Shown piece after piece: positions 25,228 through 35,364 of a stretch of 64,000 nucleotides of DNA. A program made the position numbers and the translations under genes. Under the pieces are notes generated by a model. That model was not told the DNA's origin and made no database searches. It saw nothing but the letters and a program-made list of their open reading frames with translations. Where the stretch lies: positions 741,466 through 805,465 of the forward strand of contig NZ_QMDV01000002.1 of the NCBI RefSeq assembly GCF_003284895.1, read 5' to 3'. The stretch's first letter is position 1, and every line of letters starts with the position of its first letter. The DNA is from Pontibacter arcticus. Its GTDB lineage: Bacteria; Bacteroidota; Bacteroidia; Cytophagales; Hymenobacteraceae.

Positions 25228-27996
25228 ATGTCAGAGTATAATTTCAACCAGATCGAGAAAAAATGGCAACACTACTGGGAGCAAAACCAGACGTTTAAAG
25301 CCACTGCCCCCAGCGATAAACCAAAATATTACGCCCTGGATATGTTCCCGTATCCGTCTGGTGCCGGTTTGCACGTAGGTCACCCGCTCGGTTATATTGC
25401 CTCTGATATTGTGAGCCGTTACAAGCGCCTGAAAGGTTTTAATGTGTTACACCCTATGGGATTTGATGCCTTTGGTCTTCCTGCTGAACAATATGCCATC
25501 CAGACCGGCCAGCACCCTGCCATCACCACCGAAGAAAACATTACCCGTTACGTAGAGCAGCTCAAAAACATCGGCTTCTCTTTTGACTGGGAACGCGAAG
25601 TGCGCACCTCAGACCCGGGCTATTACAAATGGACGCAGTGGATCTTCATGAAGCTGTTCAATAGCTATTACAATTATACTTCGGGCAAAGCCGAACCAAT
25701 CGAGAACCTGGTGCAGGAATTTGAAACAAACGGTAACTCGGGTGTTTTTGCTGCCATGGATGAGGATACGCCAACTTTTACTTCGGATGAGTGGAAGGAA
25801 ATGAGCGAGCAGGAAAAATCAGTGCTTTTGCTAAAGTATAGATTAACGTATGTAGCTGATGCAGTTGTGAACTGGTGCCCTGCCCTGGGAACTGTACTGG
25901 CGAACGATGAAGTGGTAGGCGGTGTTTCGGAACGTGGCGGATACCCGGTAGAGCGTAAAAAAATGCGCCAGTGGATGATGCGCATCACCGCTTATGCTGA
26001 GCGTTTACTGCAAGGCCTCGAAGAAATCGACTGGCCGGAACCGATCAAAGACATGCAACGCAACTGGATCGGAAAATCGGTTGGTGCCGAGCTGGACTTT
26101 GCTGTAGAAGCTTCAGAAGAAAAAATAAAAGTATTCACAACCCGCATCGATACGATCTATGGTGCTTCGTTTGTAGTGCTGGCCCCAGAGCATGAACTGG
26201 TAGAACAAATTACAACATCGGACCAACTGGACGAAGTAAATGCCTATGTGCAGGTAGCTAAAAACCGTTCGGAGCGCGACCGCATGACGGATGTAAAAAC
26301 TGTTACCGGCGTGTTTACCGGCGCTTATGCCATCAACCCGATCTCACAGGAAAAAGTACAGATCTGGATTGCGGATTATGTGCTGGCAGGTTACGGTACC
26401 GGCGCTGTAATGGCCGTTCCGGGCCACGATACCCGCGATTATGCTTTTGCCAAGCACTTTAATCTGCCTATAAAAGAAGTAGTAGCCGGAGGAAACCTCG
26501 AAGTAGAAGCCTATGCAGCCAAAGAAGGCCGTATCATCAACTCTGAATTCCTGAATGGGTTAAGTGTGAAAGATGCGATCAAAGCAGGTATTGCCAAAGC
26601 TGAAGAATTGGGCGTAGGTAAAGGCCGTGTGCAGTATCGTATGCGCGATGCCGTGTTCAGCAGACAGCGTTATTGGGGCGAGCCGGTTCCGGTATACTTC
26701 GAGAACGATATTCCACAACTGATACAGGAAAGTAAATTACCGCTGGAGTTACCAAAAATTGATGCGTACTTGCCAACCGAAACCGGAGAGCCGCCACTGG
26801 GCCGCGCCGTGGATTGGAAGTATAACGGCCAGCACGAATATGAACTAAGCACCATGCCGGGTTGGGCTGGCAGCAGCTGGTACTGGTACCGCTACATGGA
26901 CCCTCAGAACGATGCCGCTTTCGCCGACGATGATATTATCAAATACTGGCGCAATGTAGATTTATATATTGGTGGTTCTGAGCATGCTACGGGTCACCTG
27001 CTCTACTCCCGCTTCTGGAACAAGTTTATGTTTGATCTGGGCCTGGTGCCGGAACATGAGCCGTTCAAAAAGCTGATCAATCAAGGTATGATCCAAGGAC
27101 GATCTAACTTTGTGTACCGCCTGAAAGACTCCAATACGTATGTATCTTTTGGTTTGAGAGATCAGTATGATACCACGCAGCTGCATGTGGATGTAAATAT
27201 TGTAGAGAACGATATCCTTGATCTGGAAGCCTTTAAAAACTGGCGACCGGAAAACGCGGATGCCGAATTTATTCTGGAAGACGGCAAGTATGTTTGCGGC
27301 GTTGAGATCGAGAAAATGTCGAAATCGAAGTATAACGTCGTAAACCCGGACGACATTGTAGCTAAACAAGGCGCCGACACGTTGCGCATGTACGAAATGT
27401 TTTTGGGCCCGTTAGAGCAGTTCAAACCCTGGAACACCAATGGCATCGACGGCGTAAGCAAGTTTCTGAAAAAATACTGGAAGCTGTTCCATGATAACGA
27501 GGGCAACTTCGCAGTTTCTGATGCTAAACCAACAGATGAAGAGCTTAAGGTGCTGCACAAAACCATCCGTAAAGTGGAAGAAGATATTGAGCGTTTCTCG
27601 TTCAACACATCGGTTTCAACTTTCATGATCTGTGTAAACGAGCTGACGCAGTTTAAAACGAACAAGGGCGCTATTCTGGAGCCGTTAACGATTATTTTAG
27701 CACCTTACGCACCGCACATCACCGAAGAGATCTGGGAGAAACTGGGTTATACGGAAAGTATAAGCAATGCTGTTTTCCCGCAATGGAACGAAGCTTATTT
27801 AGTTGAAAGCACGTTTGAGTACCCGGTTTCCATCAACGGGAAAGTACGTACCAAGCTTTCTTTCGCGTTGGATGCACCGCGCGAGGACATGGAAAAAGCC
27901 GTATTGGCAGATGAACAGGTCATCAGATTCCTGGAAGGCAAAGCGCCGAAGAAATTCATTATTGTGCCAGGCAAGATCATTAACGTTGTTGCGTAG
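25228..27996 (+). CDS. leuS: Leucyl-tRNA synthetase
   Basis: This 922-residue class Ia synthetase charges tRNA(Leu). The HIGH motif appears as HVGH in [12 protein letters not shown], and KMSKS as [15 protein letters not shown]. The CP1 editing domain lies between ([20 protein letters not shown] and [20 protein letters not shown]). Before KMSKS there is a long lineage insert with [16 protein letters not shown] and [12 protein letters not shown], typical of Bacteroidota enzymes. The C-terminal anticodon domain is complete. It has its own terminator. Several AAGTATA/TATACTT words lie inside the gene. Confidence 0.97.
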   Translation: MSEYNFNQIEKKWQHYWEQNQTFKATAPSDKPKYYALDMFPYPSGAGLHVGHPLGYIASDIVSRYKRLKGFNVLHPMGFDAFGLPAEQYAIQTGQHPAITTEENITRYVEQLKNIGFSFDWEREVRTSDPGYYKWTQWIFMKLFNSYYNYTSGKAEPIENLVQEFETNGNSGVFAAMDEDTPTFTSDEWKEMSEQEKSVLLLKYRLTYVADAVVNWCPALGTVLANDEVVGGVSERGGYPVERKKMRQWMMRITAYAERLLQGLEEIDWPEPIKDMQRNWIGKSVGAELDFAVEASEEKIKVFTTRIDTIYGASFVVLAPEHELVEQITTSDQLDEVNAYVQVAKNRSERDRMTDVKTVTGVFTGAYAINPISQEKVQIWIADYVLAGYGTGAVMAVPGHDTRDYAFAKHFNLPIKEVVAGGNLEVEAYAAKEGRIINSEFLNGLSVKDAIKAGIAKAEELGVGKGRVQYRMRDAVFSRQRYWGEPVPVYFENDIPQLIQESKLPLELPKIDAYLPTETGEPPLGRAVDWKYNGQHEYELSTMPGWAGSSWYWYRYMDPQNDAAFADDDIIKYWRNVDLYIGGSEHATGHLLYSRFWNKFMFDLGLVPEHEPFKKLINQGMIQGRSNFVYRLKDSNTYVSFGLRDQYDTTQLHVDVNIVENDILDLEAFKNWRPENADAEFILEDGKYVCGVEIEKMSKSKYNVVNPDDIVAKQGADTLRMYEMFLGPLEQFKPWNTNGIDGVSKFLKKYWKLFHDNEGNFAVSDAKPTDEELKVLHKTIRKVEEDIERFSFNTSVSTFMICVNELTQFKTNKGAILEPLTIILAPYAPHITEEIWEKLGYTESISNAVFPQWNEAYLVESTFEYPVSINGKVRTKLSFALDAPREDMEKAVLADEQVIRFLEGKAPKKFIIVPGKIINVVA

Positions 27997-28014
27997 AAAC
28001 TATTATATTTCACT

Positions 28015-28052
28015 AAAAAAGCCGCTCCCAAGTTTTGGGTGCGGCTTTTTTA
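28015..28052 (+). terminator. Intrinsic terminator of leuS
   Basis: Stem GCCGC-CCCA pairs with TGGG-GCGGC (28021-28045), preceded by A6 and followed by T7. Confidence 0.85.
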
Positions 28053-28094
28053 TATGAAGCTGTTTAGAATTCTTTAACAAATTAAAATCCGCGG

Positions 28095-28173
28095 CCCTTG
28101 CTGTGTGTTTTCACCAGCAAGTTCCTGTTGGTGGAAGTATAGTTGTCGGTGAAAACACCAACAACGGCGCGTT
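28095..28173 (+). repeat. Two-hairpin REP-like element, copy 3
   Basis: Left hairpin CTTGCTG-TGTGTTTTCAC-CAGCAAG; right hairpin GTTGT-CGGTGAAAACACCA-ACAAC. The spacer contains AAGTATAG just before the right hairpin, the same relative place as copy 1. The surrounding 28053-28269 gap between convergent leuS and marR otherwise holds only scattered AAGTATA words. Confidence 0.8.
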
Positions 28174-28269
28174 AAGGCGCTGTAATTAAAAACGCTGAAC
28201 AGCTTCTACTTCTAAAGTATAGATTTGTTCTTGGCCAAGTATAAATCAGCGCAAATTCAAAAGTATAAT

Positions 28270-28310
28270 TATAAAAAAAAGTGATGCGCATAACGGGTAT
28301 GGCATCACTT
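28270..28310 (-). terminator. Intrinsic terminator of the MarR gene
   Basis: Read on the minus strand, AAGTGATGC pairs with GCATCACTT (28302-28310 with 28280-28288), followed by a run of eight T. Confidence 0.75.
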
Positions 28311-28335
28311 CTCACTAGATTAGTTTCGGTAGGTA

Positions 28336-28836
28336 TTAGGCGTGTACTTGTTCTTCAGTAACTGTATTATCATAGGTTGATTTTAAACTGTTTCTGACTT
28401 TGTAAAGCAGCGAGGTTAACTGCACAGCTTCTTCTTCTGTAATTCCATTCATCAGGTCATCCAACTTATACAAATCGCTGTCGATGTCGCTGATGAGTTG
28501 GTGCCCTGTTTCAGAGATCAGGATATTAACAAGGCGCTTGTCAGTTGGGTTCTGCGTAACTACCACAAGCCCTTTGGCGCTCAGCCTGCTAACCAGCCGT
28601 GATGCGTCCGACATTTTATCCAGCATTTTCTCGCGCAGGAAAGATGTGGAAACCGGTTTCGGGTATTGGTCGCGCAAAATCCGAAGGGCATTATACTGCT
28701 GGTTGGTCATTCCATGCATTTTGTAAAACTGTTCATAACAATTTGCTAAAAAGCCATAGGTATACAAAATACTGATACTTGCTTTTTGCCTTTCGTTACG
28801 AAAAGAACTGAGTCCAATTTCGTTCTCTAAGATCAT
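28336..28836 (-). CDS. MarR-family transcriptional regulator
   Basis: This 166-residue protein has the MarR winged helix: MTNQQYNALRILRDQYPKPVSTSFLREKML, then MSDASRLVSRLSAKGLVVVTQNPTDKRLVNILISETGHQLI, where the DKR wing tip is standard. Helices at both ends provide the dimer interface. It lacks an evident redox cysteine pair. No target gene is adjacent on the same strand; the upstream YjbR gene is transcribed in the same direction but 278 bases away. Ligand unknown. Confidence 0.9.
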   Translation of the reverse strand: MILENEIGLSSFRNERQKASISILYTYGFLANCYEQFYKMHGMTNQQYNALRILRDQYPKPVSTSFLREKMLDKMSDASRLVSRLSAKGLVVVTQNPTDKRLVNILISETGHQLISDIDSDLYKLDDLMNGITEEEAVQLTSLLYKVRNSLKSTYDNTVTEEQVHA

Positions 28837-28887
28837 AATGTTGTTTTAGGTGAGGTTGCGAGTCTAATTATAACCATTATAAAACAC

Positions 28888-28904
28888 ATTTCATAGATAG
28901 AAAT
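28888..28904. promoter_or_regulatory. Possible MarR operator
   Basis: ATTTC (28888-28892) and GAAAT (28900-28904) form an inverted repeat with 7 bases between, 52 bases upstream of the marR start. MarR proteins usually bind such palindromes at their own promoters; this assignment is inference. A second palindrome, CTAAACA-AA-TGTTTAG, lies at 28986-29001. Confidence 0.3.
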
Positions 28905-29064
28905 CTAACTTTTGTCGATAAAAAAAGCTTTTTTGCAAATTTCAGGTCATTTTTTTCAAATATTAGTGTTCAAACCTTTATCTGTCTAAACAAATGTTTA
29001 GCAAGCAGCCCGAAAAGAATAGTTGAAATTATCTGTGCCAAACCTAAAAATAAATTATCCATTT

Positions 29065-29102
29065 AAACAAAAAGCCACTCCGGTCAGAGTGGCTTTTTGT
29101 TT
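29065..29102. terminator. Bidirectional intrinsic terminator
   Basis: AAACAAAAAGCCACTC (29065-29080) pairs with GAGTGGCTTTTTGTTT (29087-29102), a 16-base stem with a 6-base loop. On the minus strand it terminates the YjbR gene. Confidence 0.85.
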
Positions 29103-29114
29103 AATGTGGCTTTA

Positions 29115-29465
29115 CTAATTAAGTAATAATTTTTCTTTTTTTGTCAGCTTGGAAAACACCAGGTTATAAGAATCATCAATCCATTGGCGCAGCAGCCGGT
29201 CTGGCAAACCGGCCTCAGGCAAAACCGTGTTCCAATGAATTTTACTCATGTGGTATCCGGGTGTTACCTGATCGTATTGTTCACGCAGCTCAATGGCTTT
29301 TTCCGGATCGCATTTCAGGGAGATGCCTTTTTCGAAATCGGCTAAACTGCAAAGCGTAAACATCTTGCCGCATACCTTAAATACAAGCGTATCTTCATCA
29401 AAAGGCAGGCATTCAGTTGCTCCGGGCTTTGCCAGGCAATATTCCCTGAAATCTTCGATGTTCAT
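29115..29465 (-). CDS. MmcQ/YjbR-family protein
   Basis: This 116-residue protein is a complete MmcQ/YjbR (CyaY-like fold) domain: IEDFREYCLAKPGATECLPFDEDTLVFKVCGKMFTL, then ISLKCDPEKAIELREQY and HMSKIHWNTVLPEAGLPDRLLRQWIDDSYNLV. The family is often called DNA-binding from its fold, but function is unproven. Its ATG lies 5 bases after the stop of a 56-residue membrane-protein gene, so the two form a small transcript. Confidence 0.9.
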   Translation of the reverse strand: MNIEDFREYCLAKPGATECLPFDEDTLVFKVCGKMFTLCSLADFEKGISLKCDPEKAIELREQYDQVTPGYHMSKIHWNTVLPEAGLPDRLLRQWIDDSYNLVFSKLTKKEKLLLN

Positions 29466-29470
29466 CCCCG

Positions 29471-29641
29471 CTAAATATGATTCACCACAAAGTATAAAAT
29501 CCCCGCCAGAAACATCAGTATCGAGATTCTATTGATCACATGCATGGTACGCAAATTAAAGTTCGTTTTTCTGTTAGGGTCTTTTTTTCTGAAAAAGTAG
29601 GTAGCTACTTCCGTGAAATCAAACAATCCTTTCTCTTTCAT
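29471..29641 (-). CDS. Small single-pass membrane protein (DUF6728-like)
   Basis: This 56-codon gene encodes MKEKGLFDFTEVATYFF, then RKKDPNRKTNFNLRTMH, then a hydrophobic C-terminus ISILMFLAGILYFVVNHI. It is read on the minus strand from ATG 29641 to TAG ending at 29471. The sequence is not low-complexity; the charged RKKDPNR patch and the single membrane helix look like a conserved small protein family I recall from Cytophagales (DUF6728), an identification from memory only. It ends 5 bases before the YjbR start. Function unknown. Confidence 0.75.
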   Translation of the reverse strand: MKEKGLFDFTEVATYFFRKKDPNRKTNFNLRTMHVINRISILMFLAGILYFVVNHI

Positions 29642-29744
29642 AGGTATTTATATGTGAGATGAAGCAATAATTAAAGGTATTAAAAAATTTGCAAGATGCT
29701 TCTAGTTAACAAATTAAAGATAGAATAGATTTGCCTGTGCGGTA

Positions 29745-30800
29745 TTAATTTACATAACGCCCGATAAAAGGCAGTTTGGTAAGCAGATAGATAAGCAAGG
29801 CAGAAATAACCGTACAGGCCAACGCAGTGACCGGTATACCGATAACCGGATGCACAAACATATAGTTAATGTTAAACGGCTGCAAAATTTTATCCAGTAC
29901 CAGTATATGAACCAGGTAAATGCCATAACTATACTTAGCCAGAAACCCACCTGTTTTACTGAATAAGGAAGTTGAACTGAAAGGAAAGTTTCTGTAGAAG
30001 ATAAAAATCCCGGCGGCCATCAAGGCAACATTCACTGTGAGGTAATCATAAAGATGGCCTGTAAAATATCCCATCCAGCGGGTCAGGTAGTGCGTGCCCA
30101 AAAACGTAAGCAGAAAACCGGTCACAAAAAGGCCAGTTGCCAGTACCAATGGAGAGCCCTTCAGTTTAAAAGTAGACAGATAATATCCCAGAATTAAGTA
30201 CCCCAGAAACCCTGAAAAATACGTCAGGTCTAAGGGCATTTTGAATTTTGTATCAACCAGCGGCACAAAAAGAAGAGCTACCAACCAAATAAACAGAAAG
30301 TATAGAATTTCGTTTTGCATGCTATGCCTCACCCATTTTAGAATGATGGGAATAAAAAAGTATAACCCGATGAGCATGTACACATACCAGAAATGAAAGG
30401 AACTCCCCTGCCACAGGTTTTTCGCGATCAGCCTTAGATTGATCTCACTTAGCTCGTTATACAGGAAAATGTAGAGAAAGCTCCAAAGCAAAAACGGAAT
30501 GAGGATGCGGGTTAATCTTTTATGAACAAAAGCCTGAATAGAAGGTATATCCCTGGTTAAAAGAAAAGCGCCGGAGAGCATGACAAAAATGGGTACACAG
30601 GCACGTACCAGCGAATCGTAAAAATTACCCGTGATCCAGATCATACCCGGAACCTGGCCATATTTACTCAGAATACCCGCCCCGACATGAAGTAAAATCA
30701 CGGAAACTGTCGCAAGTGCCCGGAGGTTATCCGCCCATACGACGTTAGCATCCTTCCTGATCTTGCCCTCTCCCGAAATTATACTTTCTGATACTGACAT
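29745..30800 (-). CDS. Membrane acyltransferase (acyltransferase 3 family)
   Basis: This 351-residue protein has about ten membrane helices. The N-terminal WADNLRALATVSVILLHVGAG carries the conserved Arg and His of the acyltransferase 3 family (OafA/WecH-like), which moves acyl groups, often acetyl or succinyl, to surface polysaccharides. RDIPSIQAFVHKRLTRILIPFLLW is the second conserved block. It has no polysaccharide genes beside it, so the acceptor is unknown. It is transcribed alone with a 90-base gap to ispG. Confidence 0.88.
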   Translation of the reverse strand: MSVSESIISGEGKIRKDANVVWADNLRALATVSVILLHVGAGILSKYGQVPGMIWITGNFYDSLVRACVPIFVMLSGAFLLTRDIPSIQAFVHKRLTRILIPFLLWSFLYIFLYNELSEINLRLIAKNLWQGSSFHFWYVYMLIGLYFFIPIILKWVRHSMQNEILYFLFIWLVALLFVPLVDTKFKMPLDLTYFSGFLGYLILGYYLSTFKLKGSPLVLATGLFVTGFLLTFLGTHYLTRWMGYFTGHLYDYLTVNVALMAAGIFIFYRNFPFSSTSLFSKTGGFLAKYSYGIYLVHILVLDKILQPFNINYMFVHPVIGIPVTALACTVISALLIYLLTKLPFIGRYVN

Positions 30801-30890
30801 CCACTAGCCCTTTATACTTGCTTATCTAAGGTTACAAGTATAAATGCAATCTGCAACTGTTAAAAGCTTTAATGCCATTAAACCAAAGAT

Positions 30891-32864
30891 TTATTCTTCC
30901 AGTTGAATCGGCTCTATCCACTTATCATCTTCACGGATCAGGTCAATGAGTTCGTCTACGGCACGGTCGGCGGGTACGGCCTTTTTGATAACGGTCTGGC
31001 CGCGATATAAGGCAATTTTGTTTACGCCAACACCTACGTAGCCATAATCTGCATCAGCCATTTCGCCGGGGCCGTTTACGATGCAGCCCATAATCCCGAT
31101 TTTAACGCCTTTGAGGTGGTCAGTGCGTTTCCGGATCATGGCAGTTGTTTCCTGCAAATCGAATAAAGTACGGCCGCAGCTTGGGCAACTGATATATTCG
31201 GTTTTGCTCATGCGCGTGCGGGCAGCCTGCAAAATACCAAAACTCAGTTTATTCAGTTGATCAATCGTTGCCAGCCACGCTCCTTTTTCGAGTTCAGGTA
31301 GAAGTTCGGTGCCCAGCATAATGCCATCTCCCAGGCCATCAATTAACAACCCGCCTACATCAGTAGATGCATATAATTGTATCTCATCTGAAGTGAGCGC
31401 GCCGTATGCACGTTTAATGATGCATGGGTTCTGAACGCCGTTTTCAATCAACTTAAAGAAAGCCCTTCTAAGCTCTGGCATAGCATGTTCATTGTCCGTC
31501 TGAAGCAATAAAACAACCGTTTGGTCTGCTTTAACACGCGCTACAAAATCAGGTGTGATATCCTGAAGGTTGGTTTCTACTAAATTAAGCGTAGCATGAA
31601 GTTGAGTTGCCTGTAGATATTGTGCAGCTGTCAGTAACGGGTGTCGGTTTTCCTGCTGCTCGTTTAGTTGCCAGGGTACGTAATTCACGATTTCCTTCAG
31701 GCCGTTCGGCAGCATAAACGAGATGGGGTTAGCGCCTGTGTAAATGTAATCGGCTCCCAGGTCGTTCATGTTAAATTTATCGAGCAGCATGGAATACAGA
31801 TGGCCCACGCACTTCAGGTCAGCATACTTTACATCGGTTAAGCGGCTAAGGTCAGCCACCACGCGAGGTACATTCAACGCACCAAAATTGGCGATCTCCA
31901 TTGTATCACGGCGATGGTATTTAAACGGATCGATCGGTAAAGTATAAACCGGCTCAATTTCAAAAGCTTTCTCTGCGCGATTTGTATAACGATCGATCAA
32001 CGCTTTGGCCACGGGCGCTTCGGCCTCTGGGGCTTCGGTTAAGGAAACACGTACCGTATCACCCAGACCATCTTCCAGCAAGGTACCAATTCCAACCGCC
32101 GATTTGATGCGGCCATCTTCTGCTTCGCCGGCTTCGGTTACACCCAGGTGCAGCGGGTATGGCTTTAGTCCTTCTTCTTCCAATTTCTGAACCAGCAAAC
32201 GGTAGGCCTGCACCATTACCTGCGTGTTAGAAGCTTTCATCGAAATAACGATGTTATAGTAATTTTCGGCTTCGCAGATACGTAAAAACTCGAGCGCACT
32301 TTCTACCATGCCCAACGGTGTATCGCCGTAGCGGCTCAGAATTCTATCCGATAACGAACCGTGGTTGGTACCGATGCGCATGGCAGTGCCGTACTCTTTA
32401 CAGATCCTTACAAGCGGAACGAAGCGTTTTTTAATACGGTCCAGCTCGGCTTGGTAGGTAACATCGTTGTACTCTATAACTTCAAATTTTTTCTTATCGG
32501 CGTAATTGCCCGGATTCACGCGCACTTTTTCTACAATGCGGGCAGCTACTTCGGCTGCGTTCGGTGTAAAGTGAATATCAGCTACCAACGGCACATTATA
32601 ACCGCGCTTTAGGAGTTCGTCTTTAATGTTACGCAGGTTTTCGGCTTCTTTTATACTTGGTGCCGTAATCCGGATATACTCGCAACCGGCCTCAATCATG
32701 CGGATACATTGCTCCACTGAGCCTATCGTATCCATGGTATCCACTGTCGTCATGGACTGCACCCGGATCGGGTTATTTCCGCCCATTGGTACATCACCAA
32801 TAGTTACAACTACAGTTTCGCGGCGTTTATAGGCGGTTAGGCTCGGGCAATAAGATTTGTTCAT
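30891..32864 (-). CDS. ispG: 4-hydroxy-3-methylbut-2-en-1-yl diphosphate synthase, long form
   Basis: This 657-residue GcpE/IspG catalyses the penultimate step of the methylerythritol phosphate isoprenoid pathway. The N-terminal TIM barrel is clear (IRVQSMTTVDTMDTIGSVEQ, PLVADIHFTPNAAEVAA, KVRVNPGNYADKKKFE). A ~250-residue insert lies between it and the 4Fe-4S domain, as in plant and Bacteroidota enzymes. The cluster cysteines are Cys560, Cys563 (SCPSCG) and Cys594 (GIMGCIVNGPGEM), followed by the conserved Glu. It stands alone. Confidence 0.95.
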   Translation of the reverse strand: MNKSYCPSLTAYKRRETVVVTIGDVPMGGNNPIRVQSMTTVDTMDTIGSVEQCIRMIEAGCEYIRITAPSIKEAENLRNIKDELLKRGYNVPLVADIHFTPNAAEVAARIVEKVRVNPGNYADKKKFEVIEYNDVTYQAELDRIKKRFVPLVRICKEYGTAMRIGTNHGSLSDRILSRYGDTPLGMVESALEFLRICEAENYYNIVISMKASNTQVMVQAYRLLVQKLEEEGLKPYPLHLGVTEAGEAEDGRIKSAVGIGTLLEDGLGDTVRVSLTEAPEAEAPVAKALIDRYTNRAEKAFEIEPVYTLPIDPFKYHRRDTMEIANFGALNVPRVVADLSRLTDVKYADLKCVGHLYSMLLDKFNMNDLGADYIYTGANPISFMLPNGLKEIVNYVPWQLNEQQENRHPLLTAAQYLQATQLHATLNLVETNLQDITPDFVARVKADQTVVLLLQTDNEHAMPELRRAFFKLIENGVQNPCIIKRAYGALTSDEIQLYASTDVGGLLIDGLGDGIMLGTELLPELEKGAWLATIDQLNKLSFGILQAARTRMSKTEYISCPSCGRTLFDLQETTAMIRKRTDHLKGVKIGIMGCIVNGPGEMADADYGYVGVGVNKIALYRGQTVIKKAVPADRAVDELIDLIREDDKWIEPIQLEE

Positions 32865-33012
32865 ATGTATAAGTGGCTTCTGCTCGCTCCTCTAACTAAA
32901 GTATAAGTGGCTTTGTTCAAAGGAAAACTTCGTAAAAATAACAGTTTTAACTGATACTAGCTCATCAAGTTTGATGCTGCAACGTATTGCTTATTTCTGA
33001 AAAGTATAAAAC

Positions 33013-33047
33013 AAAAAAGGCGGCCCGTTTAAGAGGCCGCCTTTTTT
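33013..33047. terminator. Bidirectional intrinsic terminator between ispG promoter region and glnN end
   Basis: GGCGGCC (33019-33025) pairs with GGCCGCC (33035-33041), flanked by A6 and T6; AAGTATAAA words flank both sides (33002 and 33057). On the minus strand it ends glnN. Confidence 0.85.
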
Positions 33048-33065
33048 GCTTTTTTAAAGTATAAA

Positions 33066-35258
33066 TTATCTTCTGAACATTAGTTCACGGTATTTTACCA
33101 GTGGCCAATCTTCATCGGTTACCATTAACTCCAGTTTATCTACGCTGTATCGGATAGTATCAAAGTAACTGAACACCTGCTCGCGGTACATAATAGCGCG
33201 CTCACGGGCATCTTCGATCTTGTTTGCTACCTTACGTGCGTTAACCATCTCATCCACATTGCGCTGAATAGAGGTAATGTGGCCCGACATTTTCTTGATG
33301 GATTCCAAGGTAGTTTGTGTGTATTCATCTTCCAGGCCAAGCTCTTTTAAGCCACGGATGTTCTGGATCAGTTTATTCTGGTACTCTACCGCCGTCGGAA
33401 TTACGTGGTTTACAGCCAGATCGCCTATCACACGCGATTCGATCTGGATTTTCTTGATATAATCTTCCAATAAAATTTCGTGGCGGGCAGTTAATTCTAT
33501 TTCTGATAAAATACCATACTTCGTGAACAGCTCCCGCACATCTTCGCGCTCGTACACATCCAGTGATAATGGCGTAGATTTGATGTTTGACAAGCCTCTT
33601 GTGGCTGCCTCATCTTCCCACTCTTTTGAATAACCGTTGCCTTCGAAACGAATTGCTTTGGAAGCAGCTACATACTCGCGAAGCACCTGGATAATGGCAA
33701 CTTCTTTTTTAACGCCCTGTACTTCGATCAGCTCATCTACAGTTTTAGAGAATTTCTTTAACTGGTCTGCTACGATGGTGTTCAGCACCGTCATGGATGA
33801 AGATGAATTAGCCGAAGAACCTACAGCGCGAAACTCGAATTTATTACCTGTAAAGGCAAATGGCGAGGTACGGTTACGGTCTGTGTTATCTCTCAGGATT
33901 TCAGGGATCTTATCTATGCCGAGCTTCAGGTACATGTTATCGCCTTTCTCGATCGGAATTTTAGCCGTGCGCTCCAGCTCATCCAGCACTGCGGTTAGTT
34001 GCTGGCCCACAAACACTGACATGATAGCCGGAGGTGCTTCGTTGGCGCCCAAACGGTGATCGTTGCTGGCTGAGGCAATGCTGGCGCGCAACAGGTCGGC
34101 ATGGGTATAAACCGCCATCACCGTGTTGATGAAGAACGTCAGGAACTGCAGGTTTTCTTTTGGTCTTTTGCCCGGAGCCAGCAGGTTTACGCCGGTGTTG
34201 GTGCTAAGTGCCCAGTTGTTATGTTTACCACTGCCGTTTACGCCTTTAAATGGTTTCTCGTGCAGTAATACTTTAAAGTGATGGCGTTCCGCAACGCGGT
34301 CCATAATATCCATCAGAAGCTGGTTATGGTCTACAGCCAGGTTGGCATCTTCAAAAGTTGGCGCGCACTCGAACTGGTTTGGCGCTACTTCGTTGTGGCG
34401 GGTTCTTAACGGAATGCCCAGCTTTAAACCGGCCTTCTCGAAATCAACCATAAAGGCGTGTACTCTGCTTGGGATCGATCCGAAATAATGGTCTTCCAAC
34501 TGCTGTCCTTTTGCCGGTGCGTGGCCGAATAAGGTACGGCCGGTCATAACCAAATCCGGGCGGGCTTCCCAAAGCGCACGATCTACCAGGAAATACTCCT
34601 GCTCAATACCAAGCGTTGTGTTGATCTTGGTTACATCCTTATCAAAATATTGCGCTACCGTTAAAGCAGCATCGCTTATCAAGTTCAATGATTTTAAAAG
34701 CGGTGTTTTATAATCGAGGGCTTCGCCGGTATAAGATACAAATATGGTCGGAATGCAAAGCGTGCGGGTTCCGGCATTTTCGATCAGGAAAGCAGGCGAA
34801 GACGGGTCCCAGGCGCTATAACCGCGGGCTTCGAAGGTATTACGGATACCACCGCTCGGGAAAGAGGATGCATCCGGCTCCTGCTGTACTAGGGCGCTGC
34901 CTTTAAAATTTTCGATGGCCTCCCCATCGCCCGTCAGGTCGAAGAAGGAATCGTGTTTTTCGGCGGTTGTACCGGTTAGTGGCTGAAACCAGTGCGTATA
35001 GTGTGTCGCACCTTTGCTCATAGCCCAGGTACGCATGGCAGAAGCAACGGCATCAGCCAGGTTACGGTCTACTTTCTCGCCTGCCTCAATAGCTCTGCGC
35101 AGTCGCTTAAAATTATCAGACGACATAGTGGCTCGCATGGCATTAGTGCTGAATACGTTTTCGCCAAAATAATCTGAAATGATGTGTGAAGAAGGAGTTA
35201 CCTCACAAGGTGTACGCTGACTTACAATTTCAAGCGCTTTAAATCGAAGTATGGCCAT
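33066..35258 (-). CDS. glnN: Glutamine synthetase, type III
   Basis: This 730-residue GSIII converts glutamate, ammonia and ATP to glutamine and is the usual glutamine synthetase of Bacteroidota. GSIII signatures include TAEKHDSFFDLTGDGEAIENF, the catalytic LHEKPFKGVNGSGKHNNWALSTNTG and NRTSPFAFTGNKFEFRAVGSSANSSSSMTVLN. The C-terminal ~170 residues are the GSIII-specific helical region. Length is typical. I found no AAGTATA or TATACTT inside its 2.2 kb, unlike most neighbours. Confidence 0.96.
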   Translation of the reverse strand: MAILRFKALEIVSQRTPCEVTPSSHIISDYFGENVFSTNAMRATMSSDNFKRLRRAIEAGEKVDRNLADAVASAMRTWAMSKGATHYTHWFQPLTGTTAEKHDSFFDLTGDGEAIENFKGSALVQQEPDASSFPSGGIRNTFEARGYSAWDPSSPAFLIENAGTRTLCIPTIFVSYTGEALDYKTPLLKSLNLISDAALTVAQYFDKDVTKINTTLGIEQEYFLVDRALWEARPDLVMTGRTLFGHAPAKGQQLEDHYFGSIPSRVHAFMVDFEKAGLKLGIPLRTRHNEVAPNQFECAPTFEDANLAVDHNQLLMDIMDRVAERHHFKVLLHEKPFKGVNGSGKHNNWALSTNTGVNLLAPGKRPKENLQFLTFFINTVMAVYTHADLLRASIASASNDHRLGANEAPPAIMSVFVGQQLTAVLDELERTAKIPIEKGDNMYLKLGIDKIPEILRDNTDRNRTSPFAFTGNKFEFRAVGSSANSSSSMTVLNTIVADQLKKFSKTVDELIEVQGVKKEVAIIQVLREYVAASKAIRFEGNGYSKEWEDEAATRGLSNIKSTPLSLDVYEREDVRELFTKYGILSEIELTARHEILLEDYIKKIQIESRVIGDLAVNHVIPTAVEYQNKLIQNIRGLKELGLEDEYTQTTLESIKKMSGHITSIQRNVDEMVNARKVANKIEDARERAIMYREQVFSYFDTIRYSVDKLELMVTDEDWPLVKYRELMFRR

Positions 35259-35364
35259 TGGGTTATTGTTTAAGGACGCAACAAATATAAAGCACAGAAT
35301 TCATACTTTATACATTTACCCTATTAATTTTTAAGGGGTGTTGAAACATTTTTATACTTTATAC

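Noticed and set aside
29745..30800. Surface-polysaccharide or phage-defence island around the acyltransferase
   Set aside because: No glycosyltransferases, restriction, toxin or integrase genes flank it; neighbours are ispG and YjbR housekeeping genes.
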